This document shows, piece after piece, positions 7,567 to 14,983 of a stretch of 64,000 nucleotides of DNA; within the stretch, counting starts at the first letter, position 1, and every line of letters starts with the position of its first letter. The stretch covers positions 373,317-437,316 of the forward strand of contig NZ_JYNL01000023.1 of assembly GCF_001044235.1 (NCBI RefSeq). Direction: 5' to 3'. Made by a program: the position numbers and the translations under genes. Under the pieces are notes generated by a model. The model worked only from the letters and a program-made list of their open reading frames with translations. It searched no databases and was not told where the DNA came from. Source of the stretch: Mycolicibacterium chlorophenolicum. Its GTDB lineage: Bacteria > Actinomycetota > Actinomycetes > Mycobacteriales > Mycobacteriaceae.

Positions 7567-9168
7567 TCAGCCGACCGAACGCCCCGCGCCCTCCCAGAAC
7601 TGCGCCCGCACCGCCTTCTTGTCCGGCTTGCCCAGCGCGGTCACCGGCACGGAGTCGACGACGATCACCTGCTTGGGCGTGTGCACCGAGCCCTTGCGCT
7701 CCTTGACCGCCACCTGGATCTCCGTGACCATCGTGTCGACCGCGGCCTCGTCGGTCGCCGCATCGGGTCGCAGCACCACCACGGCCGTCACCGCCTCGCC
7801 CCACTTCTCGTCGGGCGTACCGATCACGCACACCTGTGCGACCGAGGGGTGTTCGGCCACAACGTCTTCCACCTCACGCGGGAACACGTTGAAGCCGCCG
7901 GTGACGATCATGTCCTTGGTGCGGTCGACGATGTAGTAGAAGCCGTCGGAGTCCTCGCGCGCGAGGTCGCCGGTGTGCATCCACCCGTCGCGGAAGGTGT
8001 CGGCGGTCGCGTCCGGCAGCTTCCAGTACCCGCCCGACAGCAGCGGGCCGGACACGCAGATCTCTCCCACCTCGCCCTGGGGCACCGGTTGGCCGTCGTC
8101 GCCGAGCAGCGCCACCCGCGCGAACAGCGTGGGCCGCCCGCATGACGTCAACCGCTTCTCGTCGTGGTCCTTCTTGGCCAGGTAGGTGATCACCATCGGC
8201 GCCTCGGACTGCCCGTAGTACTGCGCGAAGATCGGTCCGAACCGCCGGATCGCCTCCTTCAGGCGCACCGGGTTCATCGCCGAGGCCCCGTAGTACACGG
8301 TCTCCAGCGACGACAGGTCGCGGGTGTGCGAGTCGGGGTGGTCCATCAGCGCGTAGATCATCGACGGCACCAGCATCGTGGCGGTGATCTTCTGCTCCTC
8401 GATCACCCGCAGCACCTCGGCCGGGTCGAACTTGGTCAGCACGATCAGCTCGCCGCCCTTGACGATGACCGGCGTGAAGAACGCCGCGCCCGCATGCGAC
8501 AGCGGCGTGCACATCAGGAATCGCGGGTTCTCCGGCCACTCCCATTCGGCCAACTGCACCGTCGTCATCGTGGTGATCGACTGCGTCGTGCCCATCACGC
8601 CCTTGGGCTTGCCGGTGGTGCCGCCGGTGTAGGTCAGCCCGCCGATGTGGTCGGGCGGCAGGTCGGCCGCGACCAGTGGCTGCGGCGCGTACTTCGCCGC
8701 TTCGGCGCTGAGGTCGACGGCGGCGACGTCGGCGAGCTCGGCGGGAACCGGACCGATGGTCAGGATCTGTTTCAGCGACGGCACCTTCTCCAGCAGGCCC
8801 AGCGCCCGCTCGACGAACATCGGGTTGGGGTCGATGATCAGCGAGGTCACCTCGGCGTCGGCGAGCACGTACGCGTGGTCGTCCAGTGACCCCAGAGGGT
8901 GTAGTGCGGTGCGCCGGTACCCCTGCGTCTGGCCGGCGCCGATGATCATCAGCACCTCGGGCCGGTTCAGCGACAGCAGTCCGACCGCGGCGCCGGTGCC
9001 GGCCCCCAGCGCCTCGAAGGCCTGGATGTACTGGCTGATGCGATCGGCCAGCTCACCGCCGGTGAGCGTGATGTCGCCGAGGAACAGCACGGGCCGGTCC
9101 CGGTGGCGCTTCAGCGCGCCGACGGTCAGGTGGCCGGAGTGCAGGGGATGCCGCAGCAGATCACTCAT
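7567..9168 (-). CDS. fadD8: Acyl-CoA synthetase, FadD8 orthologue
   Basis: Protein of 533 residues, full length for the ANL superfamily. The P-loop TGGTTGKPKG is at 181-190, the motif YYGQSEAP follows in the middle, then the hinge segment GWMHTGDLARED and VTGGFNVFPREVEDV; the C-terminal lysine segment is LGKPDKKAVRAQFWEGAG. Sequence and position match M. tuberculosis Rv0551c from memory. The ATG at 9168 is 7 nt after a TAATCT box, so the transcript is probably leaderless. A TNNAACNNGTTNNA motif of KstR type overlaps that box, which suggests control by the cholesterol-catabolism repressor. The acyl substrate is not known. Confidence 0.88.
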   Translation of the reverse strand: MSDLLRHPLHSGHLTVGALKRHRDRPVLFLGDITLTGGELADRISQYIQAFEALGAGTGAAVGLLSLNRPEVLMIIGAGQTQGYRRTALHPLGSLDDHAYVLADAEVTSLIIDPNPMFVERALGLLEKVPSLKQILTIGPVPAELADVAAVDLSAEAAKYAPQPLVAADLPPDHIGGLTYTGGTTGKPKGVMGTTQSITTMTTVQLAEWEWPENPRFLMCTPLSHAGAAFFTPVIVKGGELIVLTKFDPAEVLRVIEEQKITATMLVPSMIYALMDHPDSHTRDLSSLETVYYGASAMNPVRLKEAIRRFGPIFAQYYGQSEAPMVITYLAKKDHDEKRLTSCGRPTLFARVALLGDDGQPVPQGEVGEICVSGPLLSGGYWKLPDATADTFRDGWMHTGDLAREDSDGFYYIVDRTKDMIVTGGFNVFPREVEDVVAEHPSVAQVCVIGTPDEKWGEAVTAVVVLRPDAATDEAAVDTMVTEIQVAVKERKGSVHTPKQVIVVDSVPVTALGKPDKKAVRAQFWEGAGRSVG

Positions 9169-9175
9169 GGGCTAC

Positions 9176-9181
9176 AGATTA
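9176..9181 (-). promoter_or_regulatory. Leaderless -10 box of fadD8
   Basis: TAATCT on the minus strand, 7 nt before the ATG at 9168. Its first two bases are shared with the KstR-type operator. Confidence 0.55.
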
Positions 9182-9193
9182 GAACGTGTTCCA
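9180..9193. promoter_or_regulatory. KstR-type operator upstream of fadD8
   Basis: TAGAACGTGTTCCA matches TNNAACNNGTTNNA at every fixed position. KstR is the TetR-type repressor of mycobacterial sterol catabolism. The site overlaps the fadD8 -10 box, a position expected for repression. Confidence 0.6.
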
Positions 9194-9247
9194 ATTTTAG
9201 TCACCAGGCCCGGTACCCGGGGCGACGAGGGCGGGGTCCGCGCAAGT

Positions 9248-9265
9248 CGCGTAGTCGACTACGCG
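9248..9265. promoter_or_regulatory. Perfect 18-bp palindrome upstream of secreted protein gene
   Basis: CGCGTAGTCGACTACGCG is its own reverse complement. It lies 79 bp before the start of the CAP-like gene and could be an operator or a cruciform-forming site. No regulator is suggested by sequence alone. Confidence 0.4.
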
Positions 9266-9343
9266 CGATCGCAAACACTTCAGGCGAAACACTTTCCCCG
9301 ACGGCCGGCAGAGCGTCGGCCGACACCGAGGGGAGAACTTCTG

Positions 9344-10117
9344 ATGACCACCCGAACTGCCGTTTCGCTGGCCCTGGCCACCGCATTCGCCGGCTCGCTC
9401 GCAGCGATGCCGGTCGCGCACGCCGACCCGCTGGACGCGATCATCAACACCGTCAACAAGGACCGTCCGGCGCGCTGCCCGGCGCTGAAGTACGACAGAG
9501 GCGTCCTCGAGGGCGCTGCTCAGACGTATGCGCGCTCGGAGAACCCGGTCGACGGACAGCCCGCCGGATACAACGGGCGGACGCTCGCGTTCCTCGGGTC
9601 CGGCGATCCGCAGGCCGCGGCGACGACGAGCGCGTACTCGCGCGGCGCCGGCGGGGTCATCACCAACTGCGACTTCACCGAATTCGGCGTCGGCTTCATC
9701 CGGCACGAGGATCGCGAGGTCGACGTCGTGACGATCGTGCTGGGCGCTCCGAACAAGCCGGCGGACCCACCGCCGGTCGCCAAGGGCCCCGATCCCGCGC
9801 CCGTGGTCGTTCCCGAGCCCCCGAAGCCCGACCCCGTCGCCCCCACGGACGCGATCCGGTTGGCGTTCGACCGGGGGTTGACCAGCTGGACGGTGAACAT
9901 CACCAACTCCTCGGCGCTGGCCGGCACGTGCACCTATGTCGCGACGAACCCGGTGCTGCCGGGGGTCAACAAGACCTTCTCGATCGGCCCGAACGGGAGC
10001 ACCAGCTTCCCGGTGCTCCCGCCGCCGCCGCTGTCGACCTACCACGTGACGGTGTCCTGCAAGGGCGACTTCAACGGCAAGAACGTCGAATTCGGTCACG
10101 TCGAACAGGACGTCTGA
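9344..10117 (+). CDS. Secreted two-domain protein with CAP-like N-terminal half
   Basis: Protein of 257 residues with a Sec signal peptide; cleavage is likely after AHA (about residue 27). The first mature domain (about 28-135) has the helical pattern and paired cysteines of the small CAP/SCP-like proteins of mycobacteria (NKDRPARCPALKYD, YARSENP, then ITNCDFTEFGVGFIR). A proline-rich linker (PPPVAKGPDPAPVVVPEPPK) leads to a beta-rich C-terminal domain with two cysteines (GTCTYVATNP, VTVSCKGDF). The start ATG follows GGGGAGAAC. It acts outside the cell or in the envelope; the function is unknown. A strong hairpin follows the stop. Confidence 0.75.
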   Translation: MTTRTAVSLALATAFAGSLAAMPVAHADPLDAIINTVNKDRPARCPALKYDRGVLEGAAQTYARSENPVDGQPAGYNGRTLAFLGSGDPQAAATTSAYSRGAGGVITNCDFTEFGVGFIRHEDREVDVVTIVLGAPNKPADPPPVAKGPDPAPVVVPEPPKPDPVAPTDAIRLAFDRGLTSWTVNITNSSALAGTCTYVATNPVLPGVNKTFSIGPNGSTSFPVLPPPPLSTYHVTVSCKGDFNGKNVEFGHVEQDV

Positions 10118-10125
10118 CGCACCGC

Positions 10126-10161
10126 GCCGGCATGGCGGTCCGCACGGACGGCCATGCCGGC
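10126..10161. terminator. Strong hairpin between convergent genes
   Basis: 17-bp arms (10126-10142 and 10145-10161) with one mismatch and a 2-nt loop lie between the stop of the secreted protein gene and that of the convergent DGPF gene. It has no U-run, as is usual for mycobacterial terminators, and could stop transcription from both sides. Confidence 0.65.
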
Positions 10162-10171
10162 GGCTGAGGGC

Positions 10172-10591
10172 TCAGCCCGGGTAGCCCTCCTTCTTCCACT
10201 GCATCTCCTTCTGCACCCACTCGTTGTCCTGCGGGAACTCCTCGGTCTCGGTGACGCGCCGGACCTCGAGCCGTGCGCCGCAGCCCAGCGGGCACTTCAG
10301 CGCCCACTGCTTGGCTTCCTCGATCGACGACACCCCGAGGATCCAGAACCCGTTGAACAGCTCCTTGGCCTCGGTGTACGGGCCGTCGGTGATCACCGGC
10401 GTCTCGGCGTCGAAGTTCACGACGAAGCCGTCCTCGGGTCCGGCGAGGCCTTCCCCGGCGAGCAGCACCCCGGCTTTGAGGAGCTCCTCGTTGTAGCGGC
10501 CCATCGCGGCGATGACGTCGTTGAAGTCGACGTTCTCCATGGCCTTCTCGGCCTCGGGGGTGGACCGCAGGATCAGCATGTAGCGGGTCAT
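10172..10591 (-). CDS. DGPF/YCII domain protein
   Basis: Small cytosolic protein of 139 residues of the YCII-related family. The family signature appears as TDGPYTEAKELFNGFWILGV (DGPY instead of DGPF). Such genes are the usual partners of ECF42 sigma factors, and one of those lies at 6224-7480 in this window. The start ATG follows the strong ribosome site AAGGAGAGAG. The chemistry of the family is not settled; relatives have a ferredoxin-like fold and some have dehalogenase or muconolactone-isomerase-like structure. It is probably a member of the sigma factor regulon, but the gap between the two genes weakens this. Confidence 0.82.
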   Translation of the reverse strand: MTRYMLILRSTPEAEKAMENVDFNDVIAAMGRYNEELLKAGVLLAGEGLAGPEDGFVVNFDAETPVITDGPYTEAKELFNGFWILGVSSIEEAKQWALKCPLGCGARLEVRRVTETEEFPQDNEWVQKEMQWKKEGYPG

Positions 10592-10625
10592 GGTCTCTCT
10601 CCTTCTTCTCGGTGGGAAGGGCTCG

Positions 10626-10664
10626 TCAGGTCTTGTTCAGGATGCCCTTCACCCACTCGTCGAT
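10626..10664 (-). pseudogene. Possible 3' remnant of a lost gene
   Basis: On the minus strand the last codons read IDEWVKGILNKT followed by TGA, a protein-like amphipathic tail with no intact reading frame upstream. It sits between the DGPF gene and the acyl-CoA ligase gene. The remaining 10592-10744 sequence shows only the ribosome site of the DGPF gene and an A/T-rich patch around 10694-10707. Confidence 0.25.
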
Positions 10665-10744
10665 CGGCGCAGACGCAAATCGACACGGCCGGCAAGAAAA
10701 GTTTTTCGGCCCGGGGCGGGCGCGGGCATGGCACGCTGCTGACC

Positions 10745-12307
10745 ATGGCCGATCTGCCCGAACCCCGCTTCCTCGACGAACGCGTCGCCCACTGGGCGGC
10801 CACCACCCCCGACGCCGAGGCGATGGACTACTTCGACCGCAACTGGACCTGGGCGCAGTGGGACGACCGGATCCGACGGTTGGCCGGGGCGCTGACCGAA
10901 CGGGGTATCAAGCGCGGCGACGTCGTGGCGTTCCTCGACAAGAACCATCCCGCGTGTGTCGAGACGACGATCGCCGCCGCGTCGCTGGGCGCCGCCACCG
11001 CGATCATCAACTTCCGGCTGGCCGCCGACGAACTCGACTACGTGCTCAACGACTCCGGCGCCAAGGTGCTCATCGTGGGCGCGGAGTTCATGTCCTCGAT
11101 CGACCGGATCCGCGACAAGCTGACCAACGTCGAGCACGTCATCGCCGTGACGCCGGAAGGCGACGACGAGTACGAAGAGATTCTCGCCGCGTCGACGCCG
11201 GTGCAGCGTTCCGAGGACGTGGAACCGGGCGACGTGGCGATCATCATGTACTCGTCGGGCACCACCGGCCGGCCCAAGGGTGTCGAGCTCACGCAGGCCA
11301 ACATCATCGCCCACACCGTCAACGCCCACGAGGGCTTCGAGTTCGACGAGGGCGACAAGAACATGGTCTCGATGCCGCTGTTCCACGTCGGCGGATCGTC
11401 CTACGTGCAGTTCGGCATTCACGACGGCTTCCCGAGCGTGATGACCCGCGACGTCGACGGCGCGGCGCTGGCGGGGGCGATCCTCAAGGGCGCCAACCGC
11501 ACCTTCCTGGTGCCGGCGGTGCTGGCCAAGGTGCTCGAGTCGGGCGAGGACGCGGTCAAGCTGTTCGCCGCGCTGAAGACCTACGCCTACGGGGCGTCAC
11601 CGATGCCGCTGCCCCTGCTGCGTCAGGCGTTGCAGGCCTGGCCGGACACCGACTTCATCCAGGCCTACGGGCTCACCGAGGTGTGCGGGGTGATCAGCCA
11701 CCTGCTGCCCGAGGCGCATCGCGATCCCGGCCGCGAGGAGCGGCTCTCGAGCGCGGGCACGCTGGTCCCCAACGCCGAGGTGCGGGTCGTCGACCCCGAC
11801 ACCCTGGAGGACGTGCCCACCGGTGAGCAGGGCGAATTGTGGTTCAAGACACCGCAATTGATGAAGGGCTACCACAACAAGCCGGAGGCCACCGCCGAGG
11901 CGATCACCGAGGACGGCTGGTTCCGCACCGGCGACATCGGCCGTGTCGACGACGGCGGCTACATCTTCGTCGAGGATCGGCTCAAGGACATGATCATCTC
12001 CGGCGGCGAGAACATCTACTCGATCGAGGTCGAGCGGGTGCTCGCCGAGCACGAGGCGGTGGTCGAGGTCGCGGTGATCGGCGTACCCGACGAGAAGTGG
12101 GGCGAGGTCGTCAAGGCGGTCGTCGTGGTCGAATCGGAGGTCTCGGAGAAGGACCTGATCGCGTTCGCCCGCGAGCGGCTGGCCGCCTACAAGTGCCCCA
12201 AGTCCGTCGACATCACCGACGAGCTACCCCGCAACCCCACCGGCAAGGTCCTGAAAAAGGAACTGCGCAAACCGCATTGGGACGGCCGGGACCGCGCGAC
12301 GGTCTAG
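10745..12307 (+). CDS. Long-chain fatty-acid-CoA ligase (FadD family)
   Basis: Protein of 520 residues, a complete ANL-superfamily ligase. The nucleotide motif SSGTTGRPKGVEL begins at about 170, then AYGLTEVCG, the hinge DGWFRTGDIG and IISGGENIYSIEVERVLAEH, and the C-terminal catalytic lysine segment RNPTGKVLKKELR. It would activate a carboxylic acid with ATP and load it on CoA. ATG 10745 was chosen because the reading-frame extension upstream is not protein-like. The gene ends in a 4-bp convergent overlap (CTAG) with the SOUL gene. I cannot assign a particular fadD number. Confidence 0.85.
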   Translation: MADLPEPRFLDERVAHWAATTPDAEAMDYFDRNWTWAQWDDRIRRLAGALTERGIKRGDVVAFLDKNHPACVETTIAAASLGAATAIINFRLAADELDYVLNDSGAKVLIVGAEFMSSIDRIRDKLTNVEHVIAVTPEGDDEYEEILAASTPVQRSEDVEPGDVAIIMYSSGTTGRPKGVELTQANIIAHTVNAHEGFEFDEGDKNMVSMPLFHVGGSSYVQFGIHDGFPSVMTRDVDGAALAGAILKGANRTFLVPAVLAKVLESGEDAVKLFAALKTYAYGASPMPLPLLRQALQAWPDTDFIQAYGLTEVCGVISHLLPEAHRDPGREERLSSAGTLVPNAEVRVVDPDTLEDVPTGEQGELWFKTPQLMKGYHNKPEATAEAITEDGWFRTGDIGRVDDGGYIFVEDRLKDMIISGGENIYSIEVERVLAEHEAVVEVAVIGVPDEKWGEVVKAVVVVESEVSEKDLIAFARERLAAYKCPKSVDITDELPRNPTGKVLKKELRKPHWDGRDRATV

Positions 12308-12924
12308 ATGCCGACGACGACCTCGTTGCGCCGGCGGAACGGCAGCGTCCACGGCGGATCGTAGAACCACGCGGTCGTCTCACCGACGGGCTCGATGCCG
12401 TTGTCGCGCAGCGTCGTGCGCAGTTCCTCGGTGCGCGCGGCGACGGCGGCCGCGCTGCGGTCGCCGGTGAACGTCAGCACCGCGACGGTCTGCGGAGGCA
12501 CCGTCACCAGCCGGACGTTCTCGTCGTCGGGTTCGGGCAGGGTCTCCATCGACCACTTCGACGGCATGAAGAAGCGCACCGTCCAGCCGTCCTCGGCGCT
12601 GCCCGTCTGGGAGACGGGCGCGGTCATCGCGATTGACTCCTTGGCGGACTGCTGGCTCACCGGCGCGGTCATCGCGATCTCGGTGTCGCGGTGGTTGCCG
12701 CCGAAGATGTAGCCCGCGAGCCGGCGGAACCCGGTGTTGAGGGCCTTCTGCTTGTCGCCGGTGACGGTGGTCTCTGCGGCGATCCGCGAGCCGTACTGCC
12801 GGATCTCGACGGTGTCGGTCAGCGGTCGCCTGATGTAGTGGGGCTCCTCGACGGTGCGGACGCCGACGATGGACAGCGCGGATTCTCCCAGCTGGCTGGC
12901 GAATTTCACGATGCGGTTGGCCAC
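12304..12924 (-). CDS. SOUL/HBP heme-binding family protein
   Basis: Protein of 206 residues from GTG 12924, which follows GGAAAGGACA. The family hallmark AMTAPV occurs twice: EIAMTAPVSQ and SIAMTAPVSQ, about 16 residues apart. Other family segments are VEIRQYGSRIAAETTV and RRLAGYIFGGN. SOUL proteins bind heme or tetrapyrroles with modest affinity; here a cytosolic role is likely as there is no signal peptide. A longer reading frame beginning at 13068 overlaps the SRPBCC gene and has low-complexity sequence, so it is rejected. Confidence 0.85.
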   Translation of the reverse strand: MANRIVKFASQLGESALSIVGVRTVEEPHYIRRPLTDTVEIRQYGSRIAAETTVTGDKQKALNTGFRRLAGYIFGGNHRDTEIAMTAPVSQQSAKESIAMTAPVSQTGSAEDGWTVRFFMPSKWSMETLPEPDDENVRLVTVPPQTVAVLTFTGDRSAAAVAARTEELRTTLRDNGIEPVGETTAWFYDPPWTLPFRRRNEVVVGI

Positions 12925-12997
12925 AGGATGTCCTTTCCCAGACTCGTCAGTGGGGTATTCGTGGCCGGGGTACCCCGTGGATGGGTCCGCCGATCGC

Positions 12998-13465
12998 TCA
13001 CCGGACGGTGGTGTTCTCCACGTGCTGCTTGAGCTGTTGGAGATCCTTGATGTGCAGGCGACGGACACGCCGGCCCATCACCGCCTCGACGAGGTGACGC
13101 AGGCCGGGTGGCAGGGGCGCGGTCGCCTGGAAGTCCAGGTGGACGCGGGTGCGGTCGCCGTCGACGTCCTCGAGCCGGAACCTCAGGTGCGGGGTCATCT
13201 CCCGGCCGCCGGGGCCGCGGTTGCGCAGCCGGTAGTCGACGGTGTGCTCGTCGAGCGAGTGCAGTTCCTGACGTCCCTGGGTCGTGCCTTTGGCGTCGGT
13301 GAACACGATCGCGGATCCGACGCTGAGTCCATCGCCCTCGATCCGACAGGTGTACCCGGTGGCCTCCGGCCATGCCGACCAGGCCAGCAGCTCGTTCTCA
13401 TCGGCGATCGCCTGTCGCACTCGGGCCAGCGGCTGATCGATCATCACGGTCTCAGACCACTCCAT
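12998..13465 (-). CDS. SRPBCC (START-like) domain protein
   Basis: Protein of 155 residues with the polyketide-cyclase/START-like helix-grip pattern: an N-terminal strand EWSETVMIDQPLARVRQAIA, central strands with GREMTPHLRFRLEDVDG and the long C-terminal helix RRVRRLHIKDLQQLKQHVEN. Such proteins bind hydrophobic ligands. ATG 13465 starts it on the other side of a palindromic operator from a MarR regulator, so the pair is probably an autoregulated ligand-response unit. Ligand unknown. Confidence 0.75.
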   Translation of the reverse strand: MEWSETVMIDQPLARVRQAIADENELLAWSAWPEATGYTCRIEGDGLSVGSAIVFTDAKGTTQGRQELHSLDEHTVDYRLRNRGPGGREMTPHLRFRLEDVDGDRTRVHLDFQATAPLPPGLRHLVEAVMGRRVRRLHIKDLQQLKQHVENTTVR

Positions 13466-13480
13466 CGGGGCTCCCAGGAA

Positions 13481-13511
13481 GTTCGATGATCGAATGATAT
13501 GGTCATCGAAC
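13481..13511. promoter_or_regulatory. MarR operator between divergent genes
   Basis: GTTCGATGA (13481-13489) and TCATCGAAC (13503-13511) are perfect inverted arms 13 nt apart, and TTCGATGATCGAA inside it is a second palindrome. A plus-strand TATGGT box (13498-13503) and a minus-strand TATCAT box (13494-13499) lie between the arms, so a bound regulator would block both promoters. Confidence 0.7.
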
Positions 13512-13512
13512 C

Positions 13513-13968
13513 ATGCGAGACGCAGCTGCACAACCTGCCGACAGCGTGCTTCAGGCGTGCCGTGCGCTGTGGCGCGCCATGGAGGACTTCGACGAGGCGG
13601 CCTGCCGAGCCCTGGGTGTCGGTCGCAGCGACCTGCGGGCACTGAACTCCCTGGAAGACGGGCCGCGCAGCGCCGCGTCCCTCGCCGACCATCTCGGGCT
13701 GTCACGCGGATCGGTCACCGCGCTCGTCGACCGGCTCGAAGCGGCGCGGCTGGTGGAGCGCCTCCCCTCCGAACGCGACCGGCGCAGCGTGCTCGTCGCT
13801 TTGCGCGACACCACATGGCGCTCGCTCGCCGAGATCTACCGACCCCTCGGACAGCGCGTCTCCGCGGCGGGTGCCGCCCTCAGCGAGCGGGATCGTCGCG
13901 CGCTGGTGAGGGGGCTCGACGAGATCGCCGCGGCGTTCGAACAGGCGCAACCGCCGGGTGCCGGATGA
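13513..13968 (+). CDS. MarR family transcriptional regulator
   Basis: Protein of 151 residues with the winged helix-turn-helix of MarR proteins: GRSDLRALNSLEDGPRSAAS, ADHLGLSRGSVTALVDRLEA (recognition helix, about 57-76) and the wing ARLVERLPSERDRRSVLVAL. It dimerises through terminal helices. The operator lies immediately upstream and spans both divergent promoters, so it probably represses itself and the SRPBCC gene. The ATGA overlap with menC means menC translation may be coupled to it, placing menC partly under this regulator. Confidence 0.88.
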   Translation: MRDAAAQPADSVLQACRALWRAMEDFDEAACRALGVGRSDLRALNSLEDGPRSAASLADHLGLSRGSVTALVDRLEAARLVERLPSERDRRSVLVALRDTTWRSLAEIYRPLGQRVSAAGAALSERDRRALVRGLDEIAAAFEQAQPPGAG

Positions 13969-14930
13969 TCGAAGCGATGGACCTCGCCGACCTCCTCGAC
14001 CGCCTGCACGTCGTCGCCCTGCCGATGCGTGTGCGATTCCGCGGCATCACCACGCGGGAGGTCGCGCTGATCGACGGCCCGGCCGGCTGGGGCGAGTTCG
14101 GGGCGTTCGTGGAGTACGGCCCCGCCGAGGCCGCGCACTGGTTGGCCGCCGGCCTCGAGGCCGCCTACCAGCCGTTGCCTCCGACGCGGCGGGACCGCAT
14201 CCCGATCAACGCGACCGTGCCCGCGGTGCCGGCCGCGCAGGTCCCCGAGGTGCTGGCCCGGTTCCCCGGCGCGGGCACCGCCAAGGTGAAGGTGGCCGAA
14301 CCCGGGCAGTCGCTGGCCGATGACGTCGCGCGCGTCAACGCCGTCCGCGCCCTCGTCCCGACGGTGCGGGTCGACGCCAACGGCGGCTGGAGCGTCGAGG
14401 ACGCGGTCGCGGCAGCCGCGGCGCTGACCGCCGACGGGCCGCTGGAGTATCTCGAGCAGCCGTGCGCGACGGTGCCCGAACTGGCGGAGGTGCGCCGCCG
14501 CGTCGACGTCGCGGTGGCCGCCGACGAGAGCATCCGTAAGGCCGACGATCCGCTGCATGTGGTGCGCTCGGGTGCGGCCGACGTCGCGGTGCTCAAGGTC
14601 GCGCCGCTGGGCGGCGTGCGGGCGATGCTGGCGATCGCCGCGCAGATCGACATTCCGGTGGTGGTGTCGAGTGCGCTGGACTCGGCGGTCGGCATCGGCG
14701 CCGGACTGGTCGCCGCGGGGTGTCTCCCCGAGCTTCGGCACGCGTGCGGGCTGGGTACCGGCAGCCTGTTCGTCGACGACGTCGCCGACCCCCTGGTGCC
14801 GGTCGACGGCTTCCTGCCCGCGGCGGCGGCGACCCCCGACCCGGCCCGGATCGCGGCGTTGGCGGCGCCGCCCGCGCGTCGGGACTGGTGGATCGAGCGC
14901 ATCCGGCAGTGCTACCCGCTCGTGTCCTGA
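13965..14930 (+). CDS. menC: o-Succinylbenzoate synthase
   Basis: Protein of 321 residues, enolase superfamily, converting SHCHC to o-succinylbenzoate in menaquinone synthesis. The catalytic KxK is at Lys107/Lys109 (TAKVKVAE), metal ligands are Asp137 (VDANGGW), Glu164 (LEQP) and Asp187 (AADES), and the second lysine is Lys211 (AVLKVAPLGG). Length and spacing fit mycobacterial MenC. The start at 13965 overlaps the MarR stop; an alternative ATG is 12 nt downstream. Order menC, bpoC, menD is kept as in M. tuberculosis, but three extra genes are inserted after menC. Confidence 0.92.
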   Translation: MIEAMDLADLLDRLHVVALPMRVRFRGITTREVALIDGPAGWGEFGAFVEYGPAEAAHWLAAGLEAAYQPLPPTRRDRIPINATVPAVPAAQVPEVLARFPGAGTAKVKVAEPGQSLADDVARVNAVRALVPTVRVDANGGWSVEDAVAAAAALTADGPLEYLEQPCATVPELAEVRRRVDVAVAADESIRKADDPLHVVRSGAADVAVLKVAPLGGVRAMLAIAAQIDIPVVVSSALDSAVGIGAGLVAAGCLPELRHACGLGTGSLFVDDVADPLVPVDGFLPAAAATPDPARIAALAAPPARRDWWIERIRQCYPLVS

Positions 14931-14983
14931 TCTGTGGGGTACACGGCCTGGACGCCATCGCGGTGGTCGCTGACACTGAGGAC

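Noticed and set aside
9171..9193. A LexA/SOS box at the AGAACGTGTTC sequence
   Set aside because: The mycobacterial SOS box has GAAC-N4-GTTC; this has AAC-N2-GTT, the KstR spacing.
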